64,000 bases of DNA from Fimbriimonadia bacterium (GTDB lineage Bacteria > Armatimonadota > Fimbriimonadia > Fimbriimonadales > JABRVX01). The stretch lies in assembly GCA_039961735.1 (NCBI GenBank), contig JABRVX010000002.1, positions 1 to 64,000 of the forward strand, read 5' to 3'. This document shows positions 35,188-44,918 of this stretch, in pieces (position 1 is the first letter of the stretch; the number at the start of each line of letters is the position of its first letter). The position numbers were made by a program, and so were the translations under genes. The notes under the pieces are model-generated. The model was not told where the DNA came from, searched no databases, and saw nothing but the letters and a program-made list of their open reading frames with translations.

Positions 35188-35771
35188 CGTCCCGCCTCCG
35201 GGTTGAGCGAGCGATACAGCTCCTTGAACCTCTCGCGAGCGCGGAACAGGCGGGTCTTCGCCGCGGCGTGCGAGCAGCCGACGATCTCGGCAATCTCAGG
35301 CAGTGCAAGGTCCTGCCAGTAGTAGAGAGTGACCAGAGCTCTATCCTGCGGAGCCAGCTCTGCCAACGCTTTCAGGATAGCGGGGTCGTGGTTGTCCGAG
35401 CGGTTGGTCTGCGACTCTACGGCTAGGTCGCCACTGAGAGGCACCGTCTTCGGCCGGGCCTTCGCCTTTCGGAGCGATTGGATGGACGAGTTGACCGCAA
35501 TCCGGTAGAGCCACGTGCCGAACCGCGACCGTCCGTCGAAGCGGTGAATGTTCTGATACACCAGCGAGAAGCAGTCCTGTAGGGCATCGAGGGCGTCGTC
35601 CGGGTTGCCCATCACGCCGAGACAGACCGAGTAGACCCTGTCTTTGTGTGTGCGGAACAGCTCATCGAAGGCAGCGGTGTCGCCGGAGCGGCACCGTTCG
35701 ATGAGGCTATGATCCCGGTCTACGGCGACCTGCCCAGAAATGGCCATGGCGATCGAACTGCATTCTGGCAC
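35184..35771 (-). CDS. ECF sigma factor (second module)
   Basis: 195 aa from a GTG at 35771; an ATG at 35747 (MAISGQ) is an alternative and neither has a perfectly spaced ribosome-binding site. Sigma-2 is visible as AAFDELFRTHKDRVYSVCLG with DALDALQDCFSLVYQNI and GTWLYRIAVNSSIQSLRK. Sigma-4 reads LAPQDRALVTLYYWQDLALP and EIAEIVGCSHAAAKTRLFRA. It is followed by the STN-type anti-sigma gene and preceded by a strong ECF-type promoter motif, consistent with autoregulation. Confidence 0.9.
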   Translation of the reverse strand: MPECSSIAMAISGQVAVDRDHSLIERCRSGDTAAFDELFRTHKDRVYSVCLGVMGNPDDALDALQDCFSLVYQNIHRFDGRSRFGTWLYRIAVNSSIQSLRKAKARPKTVPLSGDLAVESQTNRSDNHDPAILKALAELAPQDRALVTLYYWQDLALPEIAEIVGCSHAAAKTRLFRARERFKELYRSLNPEAGR

Positions 35772-35806
35772 ATCCCCTTAGATGCCAGAACGCGCTCCAA
35801 TAGTTA

Positions 35807-35831
35807 CACGTATGGGGGCCCTCTCGGTTCC
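35807..35831 (-). promoter_or_regulatory. ECF-type promoter of second sigma module
   Basis: The minus strand has GGAAC (35831-35827), exactly 16 bases, then CGTG (35810-35807). This is the spacing and sequence pattern typical of ECF sigma promoters. Transcription would start about 30 bases before the sigma gene. It lies in the divergent gap with trpB, whose own -10 candidate is only 18 bases away. Confidence 0.55.
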
Positions 35832-35848
35832 GCTCGGTTGTCGGCGAG

Positions 35849-35854
35849 TACAAT
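35849..35854 (+). promoter_or_regulatory. Candidate -10 box for trpB
   Basis: TACAAT ends nine bases before the TTG start at 35864, with no ribosome-binding site between. Transcription would begin near 35861, giving a leaderless or nearly leaderless message. Confidence 0.4.
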
Positions 35855-35863
35855 CGTTTCGAG

Positions 35864-37045
35864 TTGGCGTACACATACCTTCCCGACGAACGCGGACGCT
35901 TCGGCGCCTTTGGCGGCCGATTCGTTCCAGAGACACTCGTACCGGCCCTGGACGAGCTGGCCGAAGCTTTCGACTCGCTTTGGCCCACCGAGGAGTTCCA
36001 GGCAGAGCTACGAGGCTACCTCAGCGAATACGCAGGCCGCCCGACACCACTAACCCACCTGAACCGTGCGTCCGAGGACTTGGGTTTCGACCTGTACGCG
36101 AAGCGCGAGGACCTGTGTCACACCGGAGCACACAAGATCAACAACGCGCTGGCTCAGGCGATTCTGGCGAGGCGGATGGGCAAGCGAAGGATTATCGCGG
36201 AGACGGGCGCCGGGCAGCACGGCGTTGCCACTGCCACCGCGTGCGCGCTGTTCGGCCTGGAGTGCGTCGTGTACATGGGCGAGGAAGACGTCCACCGTCA
36301 GGCTCTGAACGTATTTCGCATGAGGCTGATGGGTGCTCAGGTCGTCCCTGTGACCGCCGGCACTCGAACGCTGAAGGACGCTACCAACGAAGCCATGCGC
36401 GATTGGGTGACCAACGTGCGGACGACGCACTACATCATCGGCTCCTGCGTGGGCCCCCACCCGTATCCGAAAATCGTGCGCGAGAGCCAGCGTGTGATCG
36501 GAGAGGAAGCACGGGTTCAGATGCGGGAGAAGATAGGACGGCTGCCGTCGGCGGCCGTCGCATGCGTAGGCGGGGGCAGCAACGCTATCGGCCTCTTCGC
36601 CGCGTTTCTGGACGATCCGGTGCGGCTGATAGGAGTAGAGGCAGCGGGAGAAGGCATCGAGAAGGGGCGACACGCTGCCACGCTCGTTGCCGGGTCCCCC
36701 GGTGTGCTGCACGGCTCGGCGAGCTATCTGATACAGGATGCGGATGGGCAAGTGGTGCCCACGCACTCCGTGTCCGCCGGGCTGGACTACCCAGGCGTCG
36801 GGCCGGAACACTCTTACCTGAAAGAGACAGGGCGGGCGGAATACGTGACTGCCACCGACCAGGAGGCGTTGGATGCCTTTCGTTGGCTAGGGGAACGGGA
36901 GGGTATCGTCCCTGCTCTGGAGACTGCCCACGCGTTCGCCTACTGCCGAGCACAGGCCGGGCGGATGGAAGGCCCTGTGCTCGTCAACCTCTCGGGTAGG
37001 GGGGACAAGGACATGGAGACTGCTTCTCGTCTGCTTGCCCTGTAG
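35864..37045 (+). CDS. trpB: Tryptophan synthase beta chain
   Basis: 393 aa, the normal TrpB length. It condenses indole and serine to tryptophan using PLP. The PLP lysine is in [15 protein letters not shown] (K91), the glycine loop is [14 protein letters not shown], and the phosphate site is [12 protein letters not shown]. The reading frame can only start at TTG (35864) to keep the conserved N-terminus [13 protein letters not shown]; no in-frame ATG or GTG precedes it with a proper signal. No trpA or other trp gene is adjacent, so the pathway is scattered. It is followed 11 bases later by a kinase gene. Confidence 0.95.
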   Translation: MAYTYLPDERGRFGAFGGRFVPETLVPALDELAEAFDSLWPTEEFQAELRGYLSEYAGRPTPLTHLNRASEDLGFDLYAKREDLCHTGAHKINNALAQAILARRMGKRRIIAETGAGQHGVATATACALFGLECVVYMGEEDVHRQALNVFRMRLMGAQVVPVTAGTRTLKDATNEAMRDWVTNVRTTHYIIGSCVGPHPYPKIVRESQRVIGEEARVQMREKIGRLPSAAVACVGGGSNAIGLFAAFLDDPVRLIGVEAAGEGIEKGRHAATLVAGSPGVLHGSASYLIQDADGQVVPTHSVSAGLDYPGVGPEHSYLKETGRAEYVTATDQEALDAFRWLGEREGIVPALETAHAFAYCRAQAGRMEGPVLVNLSGRGDKDMETASRLLAL

Positions 37046-37056
37046 TGGAGGTATGG

Positions 37057-39393
37057 ATGGAAGAACTCCTGGAGCGGTTTCGCCAAATTGCCGACTCGCT
37101 TCCCGTCCTCGTAGACGGGTTCACCGAGGACCTTACCTTCGTCCTTTGGAACACGGAGTGCGAGCGAGTCACGGGATACTCTCGCGACGAGATCCTCGGG
37201 CGGGCGGACTGCTTCGACCGTCTCTACCCGGATCTGGAAGAGCGCGCCCATGTGTTGTCGGAGTGGGAACGCCGCGGCAGGAACGTTCGAGATTTCCGGG
37301 TGGCACTCGTCTCCAAATCCGGCGAGCGAAAGCACATCTCGTGGTCTTCGGTGGTGCTATCCGATTTGACCCACAGTAATGTGTATGTGTTCGTTGGCGT
37401 AGACCAGACCGACCGTGTGGTAGCCGATGAGGCGCTAGGTCGCGCCCAGGAGCAGGCGAGGAAGCTGTGGGAGCAGGTGTCGGACGCACTCGTTCTGCTC
37501 GACGAGCAATCACGCGTCGTCATCTCCAACCCTGCCGCCGAGACGCTGCTTGGCTTCACTTCCTCTGAAATGCACGGGAGGCTTTTCCTCGAGTTGTCAC
37601 CGGATGATGTGGGGGCGGTGCTGGAGCGCGCGATCGACAGAGCGCGCGAGGAGGGAGTTGCGAGCAATCTTCTGATCGAGCTAACGGTAGCTGACCGACC
37701 ATCGTGGTTCAGCGTGCGGGTCTCGCCCATGCCGGAGCGGAGAGTTGCGTTGCTCTTTACGAACGTAGACGCGGTGCGGCGTGCAGAAGAGGAGCGGCTG
37801 CGACACGAAGAGCACTACCGCAACCTAGTACAGCAGCAGGGTACGGCGTTCGTGCGGATCTCTCCCGATGAGCAGTTCCTGTACCTTAGCCCTCAGTGTG
37901 AGACATTGACCGAATACAGCCTGGACGAACTCCGTGCCATGGGCCCTGCGAAGGCCTGCGAACTCGTGTTCCATACGTCGGATACCGGCGCGCAGCATGC
38001 TCTTCAACGGGCTCGCGAGGAAGGTTCCGGTAGGACCGTGGAAGCCGAGGTGCGGGTCCTCTCGAAGACCGGTAAGCTGAAATGGGCCCTGGTACGCCAA
38101 GTCCCCGTTCTGAACGCCCGGGGCCAGGTTCTGTACTACGACCTGATGTTGCTAGACCAGACGGAGCGCAAACTGCTCGAGGAGCAGCTCCACCAGGCAC
38201 AGAAGATGGAAGCGGTCGGCACGCTCGCGGGGGGGCTTGCCCATGACTTCAACAACCTGCTGACCGCGATGATAGGCAACGTGGAGTTGACTCTCGCCGA
38301 GCTGGAGCCCGAGCATCCGTGCCGCAGGCGTCTCGTCGCAGCCCAGAATGCTGCTGAGCGTGCAGCCGCGATCACTCGTCAGCTCCTGACCTTTACGCGC
38401 AGAAACTCGCCGCGGCCCGAAGTGCTGGACGTGTGTCAGGCAGTAAGTGAGACGCTGGACATTCTGCGGCAGTCGCTGCCTCCGAACATCCGGATCGAAC
38501 AGAAGAAGCCGGAGGGTCGCCTCTACGTGGCTGCCGATCCTGTGCAGCTCGGGCAGGTGCTGCTCAACCTATGCGTAAACGCGAGGGATGCTATGCCGGA
38601 CGGCGGCTTGCTGACCATCCAGTGCGGTGAGACGGAGGTTGACGAGGCGTCGCTGCCGAGCGGCCGCGGGTTTCAGCCGGGGCCGTATGTAAGGATCGCC
38701 GTCTCGGACACCGGCATCGGGATGACGCCGGAAGTGCTAGAGCGTGCATTCGAGCCATTTTTCACCACGAAGGATGTGGGGCAGGGCACCGGGCTGGGGC
38801 TGTCCGTTGCGTACGGGATTCTTCGCAATCACAGGGGCTGGATCACGGCCGAAAGCACTCCGGAAGTCGGAACCACGTTTACCGTGTACCTTCCTCGTAT
38901 ATCCGAGGAGGCCGCCGAGGCTACGGTGGCTGCGCCACGCGAGTGTGTGCCCGGCAACGAAGGCATCCTGGTGATAGACGACGAGAAAGCTCTGCGCGAC
39001 CTGACTCGGGAGCTGCTGGAGAACTGCGGCTATACGGTGTTCGAGGCAGAGGAAGGGGCCGAAGCGTTCTCGGTGCTGAGCCGAGCGCACGGCCGAATCC
39101 ATTTGGTCCTGCTGGACCTGATGATGCCCGGAATGCCGGGAGACGAGGTGCTAATGCGCCTTCGCGAACTCTATCCGGAAATCCCGGTGGTGGTAGCCAG
39201 CGGTTACCATGTCGAAGCCAAGGAAGAGTTGATGGCCGGCGGGGCGGTTGCGTTCGTGGAGAAGCCCTTCTCCCGCGCCTCGCTCACCCACGCGATCCGC
39301 CAGGTGCTGGACGGCAAGGGCAGAGCACAAAGTGGAGCGTCGCACGAGGAATCGACCGACGGACCTGACGAATCGCCATGGCGACCCGTCTAA
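37057..39393 (+). CDS. Hybrid PAS-domain histidine kinase with receiver domain
   Basis: 778 aa; ATG at 37057 with GGAGG five bases upstream. There are no membrane helices, so it senses in the cytosol. Three PAS-like domains cover about 8-125, 135-245 and 255-375. The histidine kinase follows with the phospho-acceptor H396 in [15 protein letters not shown]-box [13 protein letters not shown], and G-boxes DTGIGM and [14 protein letters not shown]-terminal receiver has IDDEKALR and phospho-acceptor D687 in [14 protein letters not shown]. No response-regulator gene is adjacent, so output probably goes through a phosphorelay to a partner elsewhere. Confidence 0.93.
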   Translation: MEELLERFRQIADSLPVLVDGFTEDLTFVLWNTECERVTGYSRDEILGRADCFDRLYPDLEERAHVLSEWERRGRNVRDFRVALVSKSGERKHISWSSVVLSDLTHSNVYVFVGVDQTDRVVADEALGRAQEQARKLWEQVSDALVLLDEQSRVVISNPAAETLLGFTSSEMHGRLFLELSPDDVGAVLERAIDRAREEGVASNLLIELTVADRPSWFSVRVSPMPERRVALLFTNVDAVRRAEEERLRHEEHYRNLVQQQGTAFVRISPDEQFLYLSPQCETLTEYSLDELRAMGPAKACELVFHTSDTGAQHALQRAREEGSGRTVEAEVRVLSKTGKLKWALVRQVPVLNARGQVLYYDLMLLDQTERKLLEEQLHQAQKMEAVGTLAGGLAHDFNNLLTAMIGNVELTLAELEPEHPCRRRLVAAQNAAERAAAITRQLLTFTRRNSPRPEVLDVCQAVSETLDILRQSLPPNIRIEQKKPEGRLYVAADPVQLGQVLLNLCVNARDAMPDGGLLTIQCGETEVDEASLPSGRGFQPGPYVRIAVSDTGIGMTPEVLERAFEPFFTTKDVGQGTGLGLSVAYGILRNHRGWITAESTPEVGTTFTVYLPRISEEAAEATVAAPRECVPGNEGILVIDDEKALRDLTRELLENCGYTVFEAEEGAEAFSVLSRAHGRIHLVLLDLMMPGMPGDEVLMRLRELYPEIPVVVASGYHVEAKEELMAGGAVAFVEKPFSRASLTHAIRQVLDGKGRAQSGASHEESTDGPDESPWRPV

Positions 39394-39408
39394 AGGAGTG
39401 AAGCACGA

Positions 39409-40158
39409 ATGTGCGAGCAGGATGAACCCACGGTGCCGAGTGCAGAGAGAGTACGAGACAGCTATACGGCTCAGTTCGCGGTGCGGGAAGGCCGACCCGT
39501 GGACGAGGAGCCGCTGCCTGCCGAGTTCCAAAGCCGGTTCGAGACGCAGACCGACTACGAGTGGAAGCGCGTCTATCCGGCCCCCGAGAGCGAGGAGGCA
39601 CTGCGCGAGTACCGGGAGGGGAACCGAGCCTTTCGGGAGGATCGTGTGCTGGACGCTATAGACGCCTACCGACGCTGCCTCGAGATCGAGGACTACGCGC
39701 CCGCGCAGCAGAACCTCGCGGTCGCCTACCTTCACGAGGCATCTGCGGAGGCCTGGCGCGAGTGCGAGAGCATCCTCGAGGAACTCATCACCCGCTTCGA
39801 GCCGCTCATTGCCGATGAGGAAGCTCGCAAGAAGGCCGGGTTGACCCTCGATCAGGCGGCGTCTGTGCTCGCTCCGGCGTATAGAAACTTGGCGGAGCTG
39901 TATGCGCAGCGGGGAGTCGGAGCACATTCCAGAGACAAGCTGGTGGAGGCTGCAAGTCTGACCCGCCGGGCGCTGGCCCTGATGCCGCAGAATCTGCCTT
40001 GGCTGCTCGAACTTTGGGGCATCCACCACGTCCTGGACAATGCCGACGAGGCGGCCGCCGCTTTGAAGCAGGCGGCGGAGATGGAAGGCTTCGACACGTT
40101 GGTCGCTCACGCGAGAGAGAAATACATCGCGCTGAAGGTGAAGTATCATGCAGGCTAA
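39409..40158 (+). CDS. TPR-repeat protein
   Basis: 249 aa. After a 65-residue acidic N-terminus, TPR-like helices appear: EALREYREGNRAFREDRVLD, then AIDAYRRCLEIEDYAPAQQN and LAVAYLHEASAEAWRECESI. Later ones include LAELYAQRGVGAH with ASLTRRALALMPQNLPWLLE and IHHVLDNADEAAAALKQAAE. It is probably a cytosolic scaffold. It lies 15 bases after the kinase gene and just before a small exported-peptide gene and a sigma-like gene, so it may help connect sensing and output, but there is no direct evidence. Confidence 0.8.
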   Translation: MCEQDEPTVPSAERVRDSYTAQFAVREGRPVDEEPLPAEFQSRFETQTDYEWKRVYPAPESEEALREYREGNRAFREDRVLDAIDAYRRCLEIEDYAPAQQNLAVAYLHEASAEAWRECESILEELITRFEPLIADEEARKKAGLTLDQAASVLAPAYRNLAELYAQRGVGAHSRDKLVEAASLTRRALALMPQNLPWLLELWGIHHVLDNADEAAAALKQAAEMEGFDTLVAHAREKYIALKVKYHAG

Positions 40159-40168
40159 GGAGGCCACC

Positions 40169-40309
40169 ATGAAAGCCTTGCGTTTGATTCTTGCCACGGT
40201 CGTCGTTTGGGCGGGCGTCTGCTTGGCGTTCGCTCAGCCCGACACGGACTACTCCTCTTGGCAGCAGGTCGAGATCTCCAAGAAGGACGGAGACATCATC
40301 GGCGACTAG
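40169..40309 (+). CDS. Small exported peptide, 46 aa
   Basis: A short gene with AAGGAGGCCACC directly before the ATG at 40169. The product starts with a signal-peptide-like MKALRLILATVVVWAGVCLA and cleavage near AFAQ. A mature acidic peptide of about 22 residues remains (PDTDYSSWQQVEISKKDGDI...). The strong ribosome-binding site, overlapping operon context (10 bases after the TPR gene) and clean signal sequence support it as real. No homologue is known to me. Confidence 0.65.
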   Translation: MKALRLILATVVVWAGVCLAFAQPDTDYSSWQQVEISKKDGDIIGD

Positions 40310-40345
40310 CGCCGGCGGAACGGAGGGAGACCTGAGGAGTAGCTG

Positions 40346-40969
40346 ATGGGTGAAATAGGAGAGTCCAGATATGCGTCCTTAGCCGCAGCGATCCGTGCGG
40401 GCGGTGAGGGCGCTCGGCGCGCTATGGACGACCTGGTGCGCGCAGAGCGCAGCCACCTGGCGCGTACGCTGTGGCGGGAGTTCCCCAAACTTCGTGACGA
40501 GATCGAGGATGTCGTCGCCGAAGCCTTCGAGCGGGTATGGCGCGGCGCCGAGAAATGCGACTGCTTCTCGCCGCAAGGCACCTATGCCGGTTTTCGCGCG
40601 CTGGTGGCCAAGCAAGCCTCCTACTTGGCACTGAGCGCGGCGCGAAAGGCTGCGGTGCGGGGCGCCCGAGCTGAAGTGGTAAGCCTGGACGAGCCTTCGT
40701 GGGACGGCCGGTTCTGCGACCCTTCGGCAGAGGAAGATTGGGAGCGCGCGGTGATAGGTGAGATCGAGGCCGAAGCGGTGATGACGCGGCTGACGACTAA
40801 GATGGGATCGCTCACCGATCGGCAGCGCATTATCGCACGCATACTGCTTCAAGAGGGCGAAGAGGACGCGAACGCAGCGATCGTGGATGCCTTGGGTTGT
40901 TCCGACGGCGCCGCGCGCGAGGCCAAACGTGCCGTCCGCGAACGCCTAAGGCAACTGCTGCATTCCTAG
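40346..40969 (+). CDS. Sigma-70 family (ECF-like) factor
   Basis: 207 aa. The N-terminal half resembles sigma-2 (DDLVRAERSHLARTLWREFP, then LRDEIEDVVAEAFERVWRGA and GTYAGFRALVAKQASYLAL). The C-terminal half resembles sigma-4 but is shorter and diverged (LTDRQRIIARILLQEGEEDA, then LGCSDGAAREAKRAVRERLR). No anti-sigma gene follows. It ends the run kinase, TPR, peptide, sigma-like factor. Assignment as a sigma factor is likely; its promoter specificity is unknown. Confidence 0.75.
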   Translation: MGEIGESRYASLAAAIRAGGEGARRAMDDLVRAERSHLARTLWREFPKLRDEIEDVVAEAFERVWRGAEKCDCFSPQGTYAGFRALVAKQASYLALSAARKAAVRGARAEVVSLDEPSWDGRFCDPSAEEDWERAVIGEIEAEAVMTRLTTKMGSLTDRQRIIARILLQEGEEDANAAIVDALGCSDGAAREAKRAVRERLRQLLHS

Positions 40970-41189
40970 TCAACGTCTTCGCTGCTGGCTCATACATCTG
41001 CCATGCGCCCCGCATTGGATTCCCCCTCCCCGCTGGCAAGTAGCCTCTATGCCCTGGCCCGCGTCCGCCAACAGGCCTCCGCTGAAGTCATGGCACGAAC
41101 CCAAGGACCGCGCCGGGGCACCACGGGTAGTTTCACCGTCCCGGCGATTGCCTGCTGTCGGGCGGGGCTAGGTACCAACAAGAACCATA
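40970..41189. other. Intergenic region after sigma-like gene
   Basis: No supported gene. The stretch runs into the palindrome pair at 41190-41270, and the gap to the mannosidase stop is 371 bases in total. I see no promoter, RNA gene or terminator with confidence. Confidence 0.4.
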
Positions 41190-41270
41190 CTGGATTCCCG
41201 CCTCCGCGGGAATGACATATCACACACAGTTCACTCAGTAGTTGTCATTCCCGCGGAGGCGGGAATCCAG
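41190..41270. repeat. Paired 28-bp inverted repeat (palindrome family B)
   Basis: Arms 41190-41217 (core ggattcccgcctccgcggga) and 41243-41270 are exact reverse complements with a 25-base centre. The same arm type, with ttcg in place of tccg, occurs at 210-237 and 371-400 and there forms the 3' end of a coding sequence. Confidence 0.9.
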
Positions 41271-41340
41271 AAACCTGAATCCGAGCCTGACACAGTACCA
41301 GACCCGACTGGCGTAGTGACGTGTCCGCTGGTTGCCCGAG

Positions 41341-43749
41341 CTACGTTACTCGCTCGAGCAGGTCCACTTCTTCGACGGTCCTGCACTGCACATCCACCCG
41401 CCACGTGCGGATCTCGTGGGGGCCGAATGCCACACACCACTCGACACCCGCCGACGGAAGTGCGACTCGTGCGCCGGTGGCAATGCCGGCAGTCTCGTAG
41501 CCTCTCACTACCAGCCCCTGACCGTCCTCGGCTCTCTTCAGCACCGAAAGTAGTATATTGCTAGGTTCCGCGTAGAGCCCCGCCCACACGGCCGGAAGCG
41601 TGCCGGCGTGCGTATACTCGTTCACACAGAAGGGTGGGCAGTTCAGCTCCCATGCCAGACGCGGCAGATCCGCTTCCTGCCATGTGCCTGCGTGGGGTAC
41701 CAGTCGGAAAACGAACTCATGGCTGCCGGTATCCTGATAGCGGTGCCGCTGCGAGGCATCGGGTTCGGTAGGGTGGTGGTGCGCGAAGATAGGACTGCGC
41801 AGGAGAGTCGCACGCATAGCAGCGCCTTCCGCATCGAACCCGTACACCCCGTCGTTCAGCAGGCCGAGTCCGTATGGCATGCTAGAACCATCGAGGGAAG
41901 TCGCCGCGCCACTCAAGTCCACCCACTGGCCGCCAGGCTGCTCCGTGCCATCGCAGGGTCTCGATGCGTGACCGTACGGCACCTCATAGGTAGCAGTAGG
42001 CTCGCCCAGGGCGAGTGGAAGGACTAACTTGAGCGCCTTTCGCGGCTCGCGCCAATCCACCGACAGGCGACATTCTATAACGTCGAGATCTGCATACACA
42101 TACCATCGCTGTGTGGCAATTGACCGTCCGTAGGCACTTTCGACACGCAGGCAGGCCCGCACCGGTCCTCGCTCCTCTACCGCCACCTCCGCGCCATCGA
42201 ACCGCCCGATGGTGGACCCGAGCGAGTCGTAGCCATGTCCCCACGTGTCGCCCCGATCGTCCAGCACGCACAAGCCGACAGGACCGCTGAGTGCAGCGAC
42301 CCCATGCTCCTTGTCGAGCAGGTTTACCAACCCACCCTTGCGCGGGTCGAACTCCAACACCCATCGCTCGCTCTCTACGCAATAGGGTGTTACCGTTAGC
42401 TCGATGTCTGGCTCGCCCCGCGCCAGTTTGCGGTACACGCGATAGCCCAGTGGGGGGAGATCGGCCACGAAGCAACTTCGCTTCCTGCGTGTTACCGTTT
42501 CGCTCTGCACTTCCTGAATCGGTACTGGATTGCCGTTCTCATCCGCGAGTGCTGGGTCGAGCCCTTCCACCTCGACAGGTGTGCGGACCGGCCACGGTAG
42601 GCTATTGAATACTATCAGCGCCTCGCCCTCGCCACGAGTGTCAACCAGTCCTGCGATCGTGTGCCCGGCGAGCACCATCTCCTTGTATGCCTGGCCGGCC
42701 GCGGCTCCGAAGATGTCGCGCGAGTCCTGATAAGCCGAAGGAAGACTGGTGCCTGCCAGCACGTCGTGGAACTGGTTGGTCAGCAGGTGTTGCCATGCTA
42801 CTGTTAGGTCTTGTGGCTCCCTACCCACAACGAGGTAGGCCGCACAGGAGAGGCGCTCCGCAGCCATCAGCAGGTGCTCCACCCTTCGGTTCTGACGCTT
42901 CGTTTCGGAGTGAGCCGAGTAGCACCCGCGTGCGTGGTACTGCAGTTCTCCCTGCACGACCGTAGGTTCGATGTGGCTGTCACGTATGGACTGCTCCAAG
43001 CCCGATAGTGTTCCGAACTCCACCGGTTTCCCCTCCGCTCGCATTCGCTGGAGAAACTCGATGTGCCGCTTGGTAGGCCCTCCGCCGTGATCGCCCACGC
43101 CGTAGCATAGGGCGTAGTCGCCATCCCATGAGTGCGCATGGTGCAGGGTGTTCTCGTAGTATTCGAACCAGTCGGTCTCATCCGACTGGTCCAATGCCGC
43201 CATCCACGGCGAGTTGTAGTCGTACAGTCTTATCGCTAACACTTCGGACCCGTCCGGGCCGCGCCACGTGAACACCGGTGGTAGGTCCATCTCGTTAGGT
43301 CTGGGGCGCATGAACACATAGGTGGTATAGCCCGACTTTGCCAGTATCTGAGGTAGCGTAGCAGGATGGCCGAAAGTATCCGGGTTGAAGCCGACTCGCA
43401 CATCCACCCCGAACTTCTCGGCGAAGTACGTCTTCCCGCACAGAGCCTGCCTTACGAGCGACTCGCCGCAGGGGATGTTAGCATCCGGCTCCACCCACCA
43501 CCCGCCCGCAATCTCCCATCGCCCCTCTCGCACCCGCTCGCGGATCTCGGTGAACATCTGCGGGTCCGCCTCTGCGATCAGGCAGTAGAACCAAGCCGAG
43601 CTCGCGGAGAAACGAAAATCGGGATACTCCTTCATACGCTCCAACGCCGAGCGCCACGTGGCGCGAATGGTTTCGAGGCCCTCCGGCCAGCGCCAAAGCC
43701 ACACGGGGTCTATGTGCGCGTGGCCAATTGCATGCAGTTTCTTCGCCAT
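41341..43749 (-). CDS. GH38 alpha-mannosidase
   Basis: 802 aa. The start at 43749 is chosen because AAGGAGG lies six bases upstream; the in-frame ATG at 43755 touches the ribosome-binding site. Zinc ligands are in HAIGHAHIDPVWLWRW (H10, H12 region, D14). The catalytic nucleophile is in RVGFNPDTFGHPATLPQIL (D124). C-terminal beta-sandwich regions match GH38 (LIVFNSLPWPVRTPVEV, RWVLEFDPRKGGLVNLLDKE). It has no signal peptide, so it hydrolyses alpha-mannosides in the cytosol. Convergent to the sigma-like gene and divergent from gpmA. Confidence 0.93.
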   Translation of the reverse strand: MAKKLHAIGHAHIDPVWLWRWPEGLETIRATWRSALERMKEYPDFRFSASSAWFYCLIAEADPQMFTEIRERVREGRWEIAGGWWVEPDANIPCGESLVRQALCGKTYFAEKFGVDVRVGFNPDTFGHPATLPQILAKSGYTTYVFMRPRPNEMDLPPVFTWRGPDGSEVLAIRLYDYNSPWMAALDQSDETDWFEYYENTLHHAHSWDGDYALCYGVGDHGGGPTKRHIEFLQRMRAEGKPVEFGTLSGLEQSIRDSHIEPTVVQGELQYHARGCYSAHSETKRQNRRVEHLLMAAERLSCAAYLVVGREPQDLTVAWQHLLTNQFHDVLAGTSLPSAYQDSRDIFGAAAGQAYKEMVLAGHTIAGLVDTRGEGEALIVFNSLPWPVRTPVEVEGLDPALADENGNPVPIQEVQSETVTRRKRSCFVADLPPLGYRVYRKLARGEPDIELTVTPYCVESERWVLEFDPRKGGLVNLLDKEHGVAALSGPVGLCVLDDRGDTWGHGYDSLGSTIGRFDGAEVAVEERGPVRACLRVESAYGRSIATQRWYVYADLDVIECRLSVDWREPRKALKLVLPLALGEPTATYEVPYGHASRPCDGTEQPGGQWVDLSGAATSLDGSSMPYGLGLLNDGVYGFDAEGAAMRATLLRSPIFAHHHPTEPDASQRHRYQDTGSHEFVFRLVPHAGTWQEADLPRLAWELNCPPFCVNEYTHAGTLPAVWAGLYAEPSNILLSVLKRAEDGQGLVVRGYETAGIATGARVALPSAGVEWCVAFGPHEIRTWRVDVQCRTVEEVDLLERVT

Positions 43750-43938
43750 CGGCATCCTCCTTGGCCTCCCTCTGCCCGCCTCGGGGAGAGGGTCGGGGTG
43801 AGGGGCAAGCTGCGAGTGCGGGAGCGCGCTCACGCTTTGGCTTCCCGTGGTACCAGGGGCCCCTCTCGGCCTCGCCCATTCACCCTTCGCGGTATCATTC
43901 GTTCGGACCTTCACAGTCCCTAACCAGGAGGCGCGACG

Positions 43939-44688
43939 ATGTACAAGGTGGTTCTGCTTCGGCACGGGGAGAGCATCTGGAACAAAGAGAACCTGTTCAC
44001 CGGCTGGACGGACGTGGACCTTTCGGAAAAGGGCTACGAAGAGGCGCACGAGGCCGGACGCACGCTGAAGCGAGAGGGGTACGTGTTCGACATCGCCTAC
44101 ACCTCCGTGCTGAAGCGGGCCATCCGCACGCTTTGGATCGTGCTGGACGAGATGGATCTGATGTGGATTCCCGTCATCAACTCGTGGCGTCTGAACGAGA
44201 GGCACTACGGCGCGCTGCAGGGGCTGAACAAGTCGCAGACCGCCGAAAAGTATGGCGAAGAGCAGGTAAAGATCTGGCGTCGCAGCTATGACGTACCACC
44301 TCCCGCGCTGGACCCATCGGACGAGCGCTTCCCCGGTCACGATCCGCGCTATGCGGACCTAACAGACGAGCAGCTACCACGCGCCGAATGCCTGAAGGAT
44401 ACGGTAGCGCGATTCCTACCACTTTGGCATGAGACCATCGCGCCGACGGTGAAGTCGGGCAAGCGTGTGATCATCGCCGCACATGGTAACAGCCTGCGTG
44501 CACTGGTGAAGTACCTGGACGAGGTGTCGGACGAGGATATCGTAGGGCTGAATATCCCGACGGGCATCCCGCTGGTGTACGAGCTGGACGCCTCGCTCCG
44601 TCCCACCGACCGCTACTACCTCGGCGATCCCGAGGCCGTCGCCGCCGCCCAAGCCGCCGTCGCCGCCCAGGGCAAGGCAAGGGGGTAG
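43939..44688 (+). CDS. gpmA: 2,3-bisphosphoglycerate-dependent phosphoglycerate mutase
   Basis: 249 aa, standard length, with AGGAGG upstream. It interconverts 3- and 2-phosphoglycerate in glycolysis. The phosphohistidine is in [20 protein letters not shown] (H9). [20 protein letters not shown] and [19 protein letters not shown] carry the other catalytic His and Glu residues. The C-terminus ends in an Ala-rich tail, somewhat longer than usual. Confidence 0.96.
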   Translation: MYKVVLLRHGESIWNKENLFTGWTDVDLSEKGYEEAHEAGRTLKREGYVFDIAYTSVLKRAIRTLWIVLDEMDLMWIPVINSWRLNERHYGALQGLNKSQTAEKYGEEQVKIWRRSYDVPPPALDPSDERFPGHDPRYADLTDEQLPRAECLKDTVARFLPLWHETIAPTVKSGKRVIIAAHGNSLRALVKYLDEVSDEDIVGLNIPTGIPLVYELDASLRPTDRYYLGDPEAVAAAQAAVAAQGKARG

Positions 44689-44918
44689 GCTTGTGGCGCG
44701 GTCGGCCCCGGCTAGTGCGTCCCCTGCGCCACTGCGATCACAACAGGCCCCAAGAGGAAAGGCTGCGCATCCGGGCCGTGCGGACTTGCGCCCAGTCCGC
44801 CGAACACGGTAGCACGTGTGAGGTGGACTGGCGAGGTTGTCCCTCCAGGAATGAAGGAATCGGGAAGTCAGCCTAGAATGGTCTGGCGTAATCTGGGAAA
44901 CGGAGGCATTGTACTGGA
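44689..44918. other. Left boundary of defence-like island
   Basis: A 230-base non-coding gap between gpmA and the first island gene. No integrase, tRNA, att-like direct repeat or IS end is visible. It should contain the island promoter; I cannot assign one. Confidence 0.4.
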
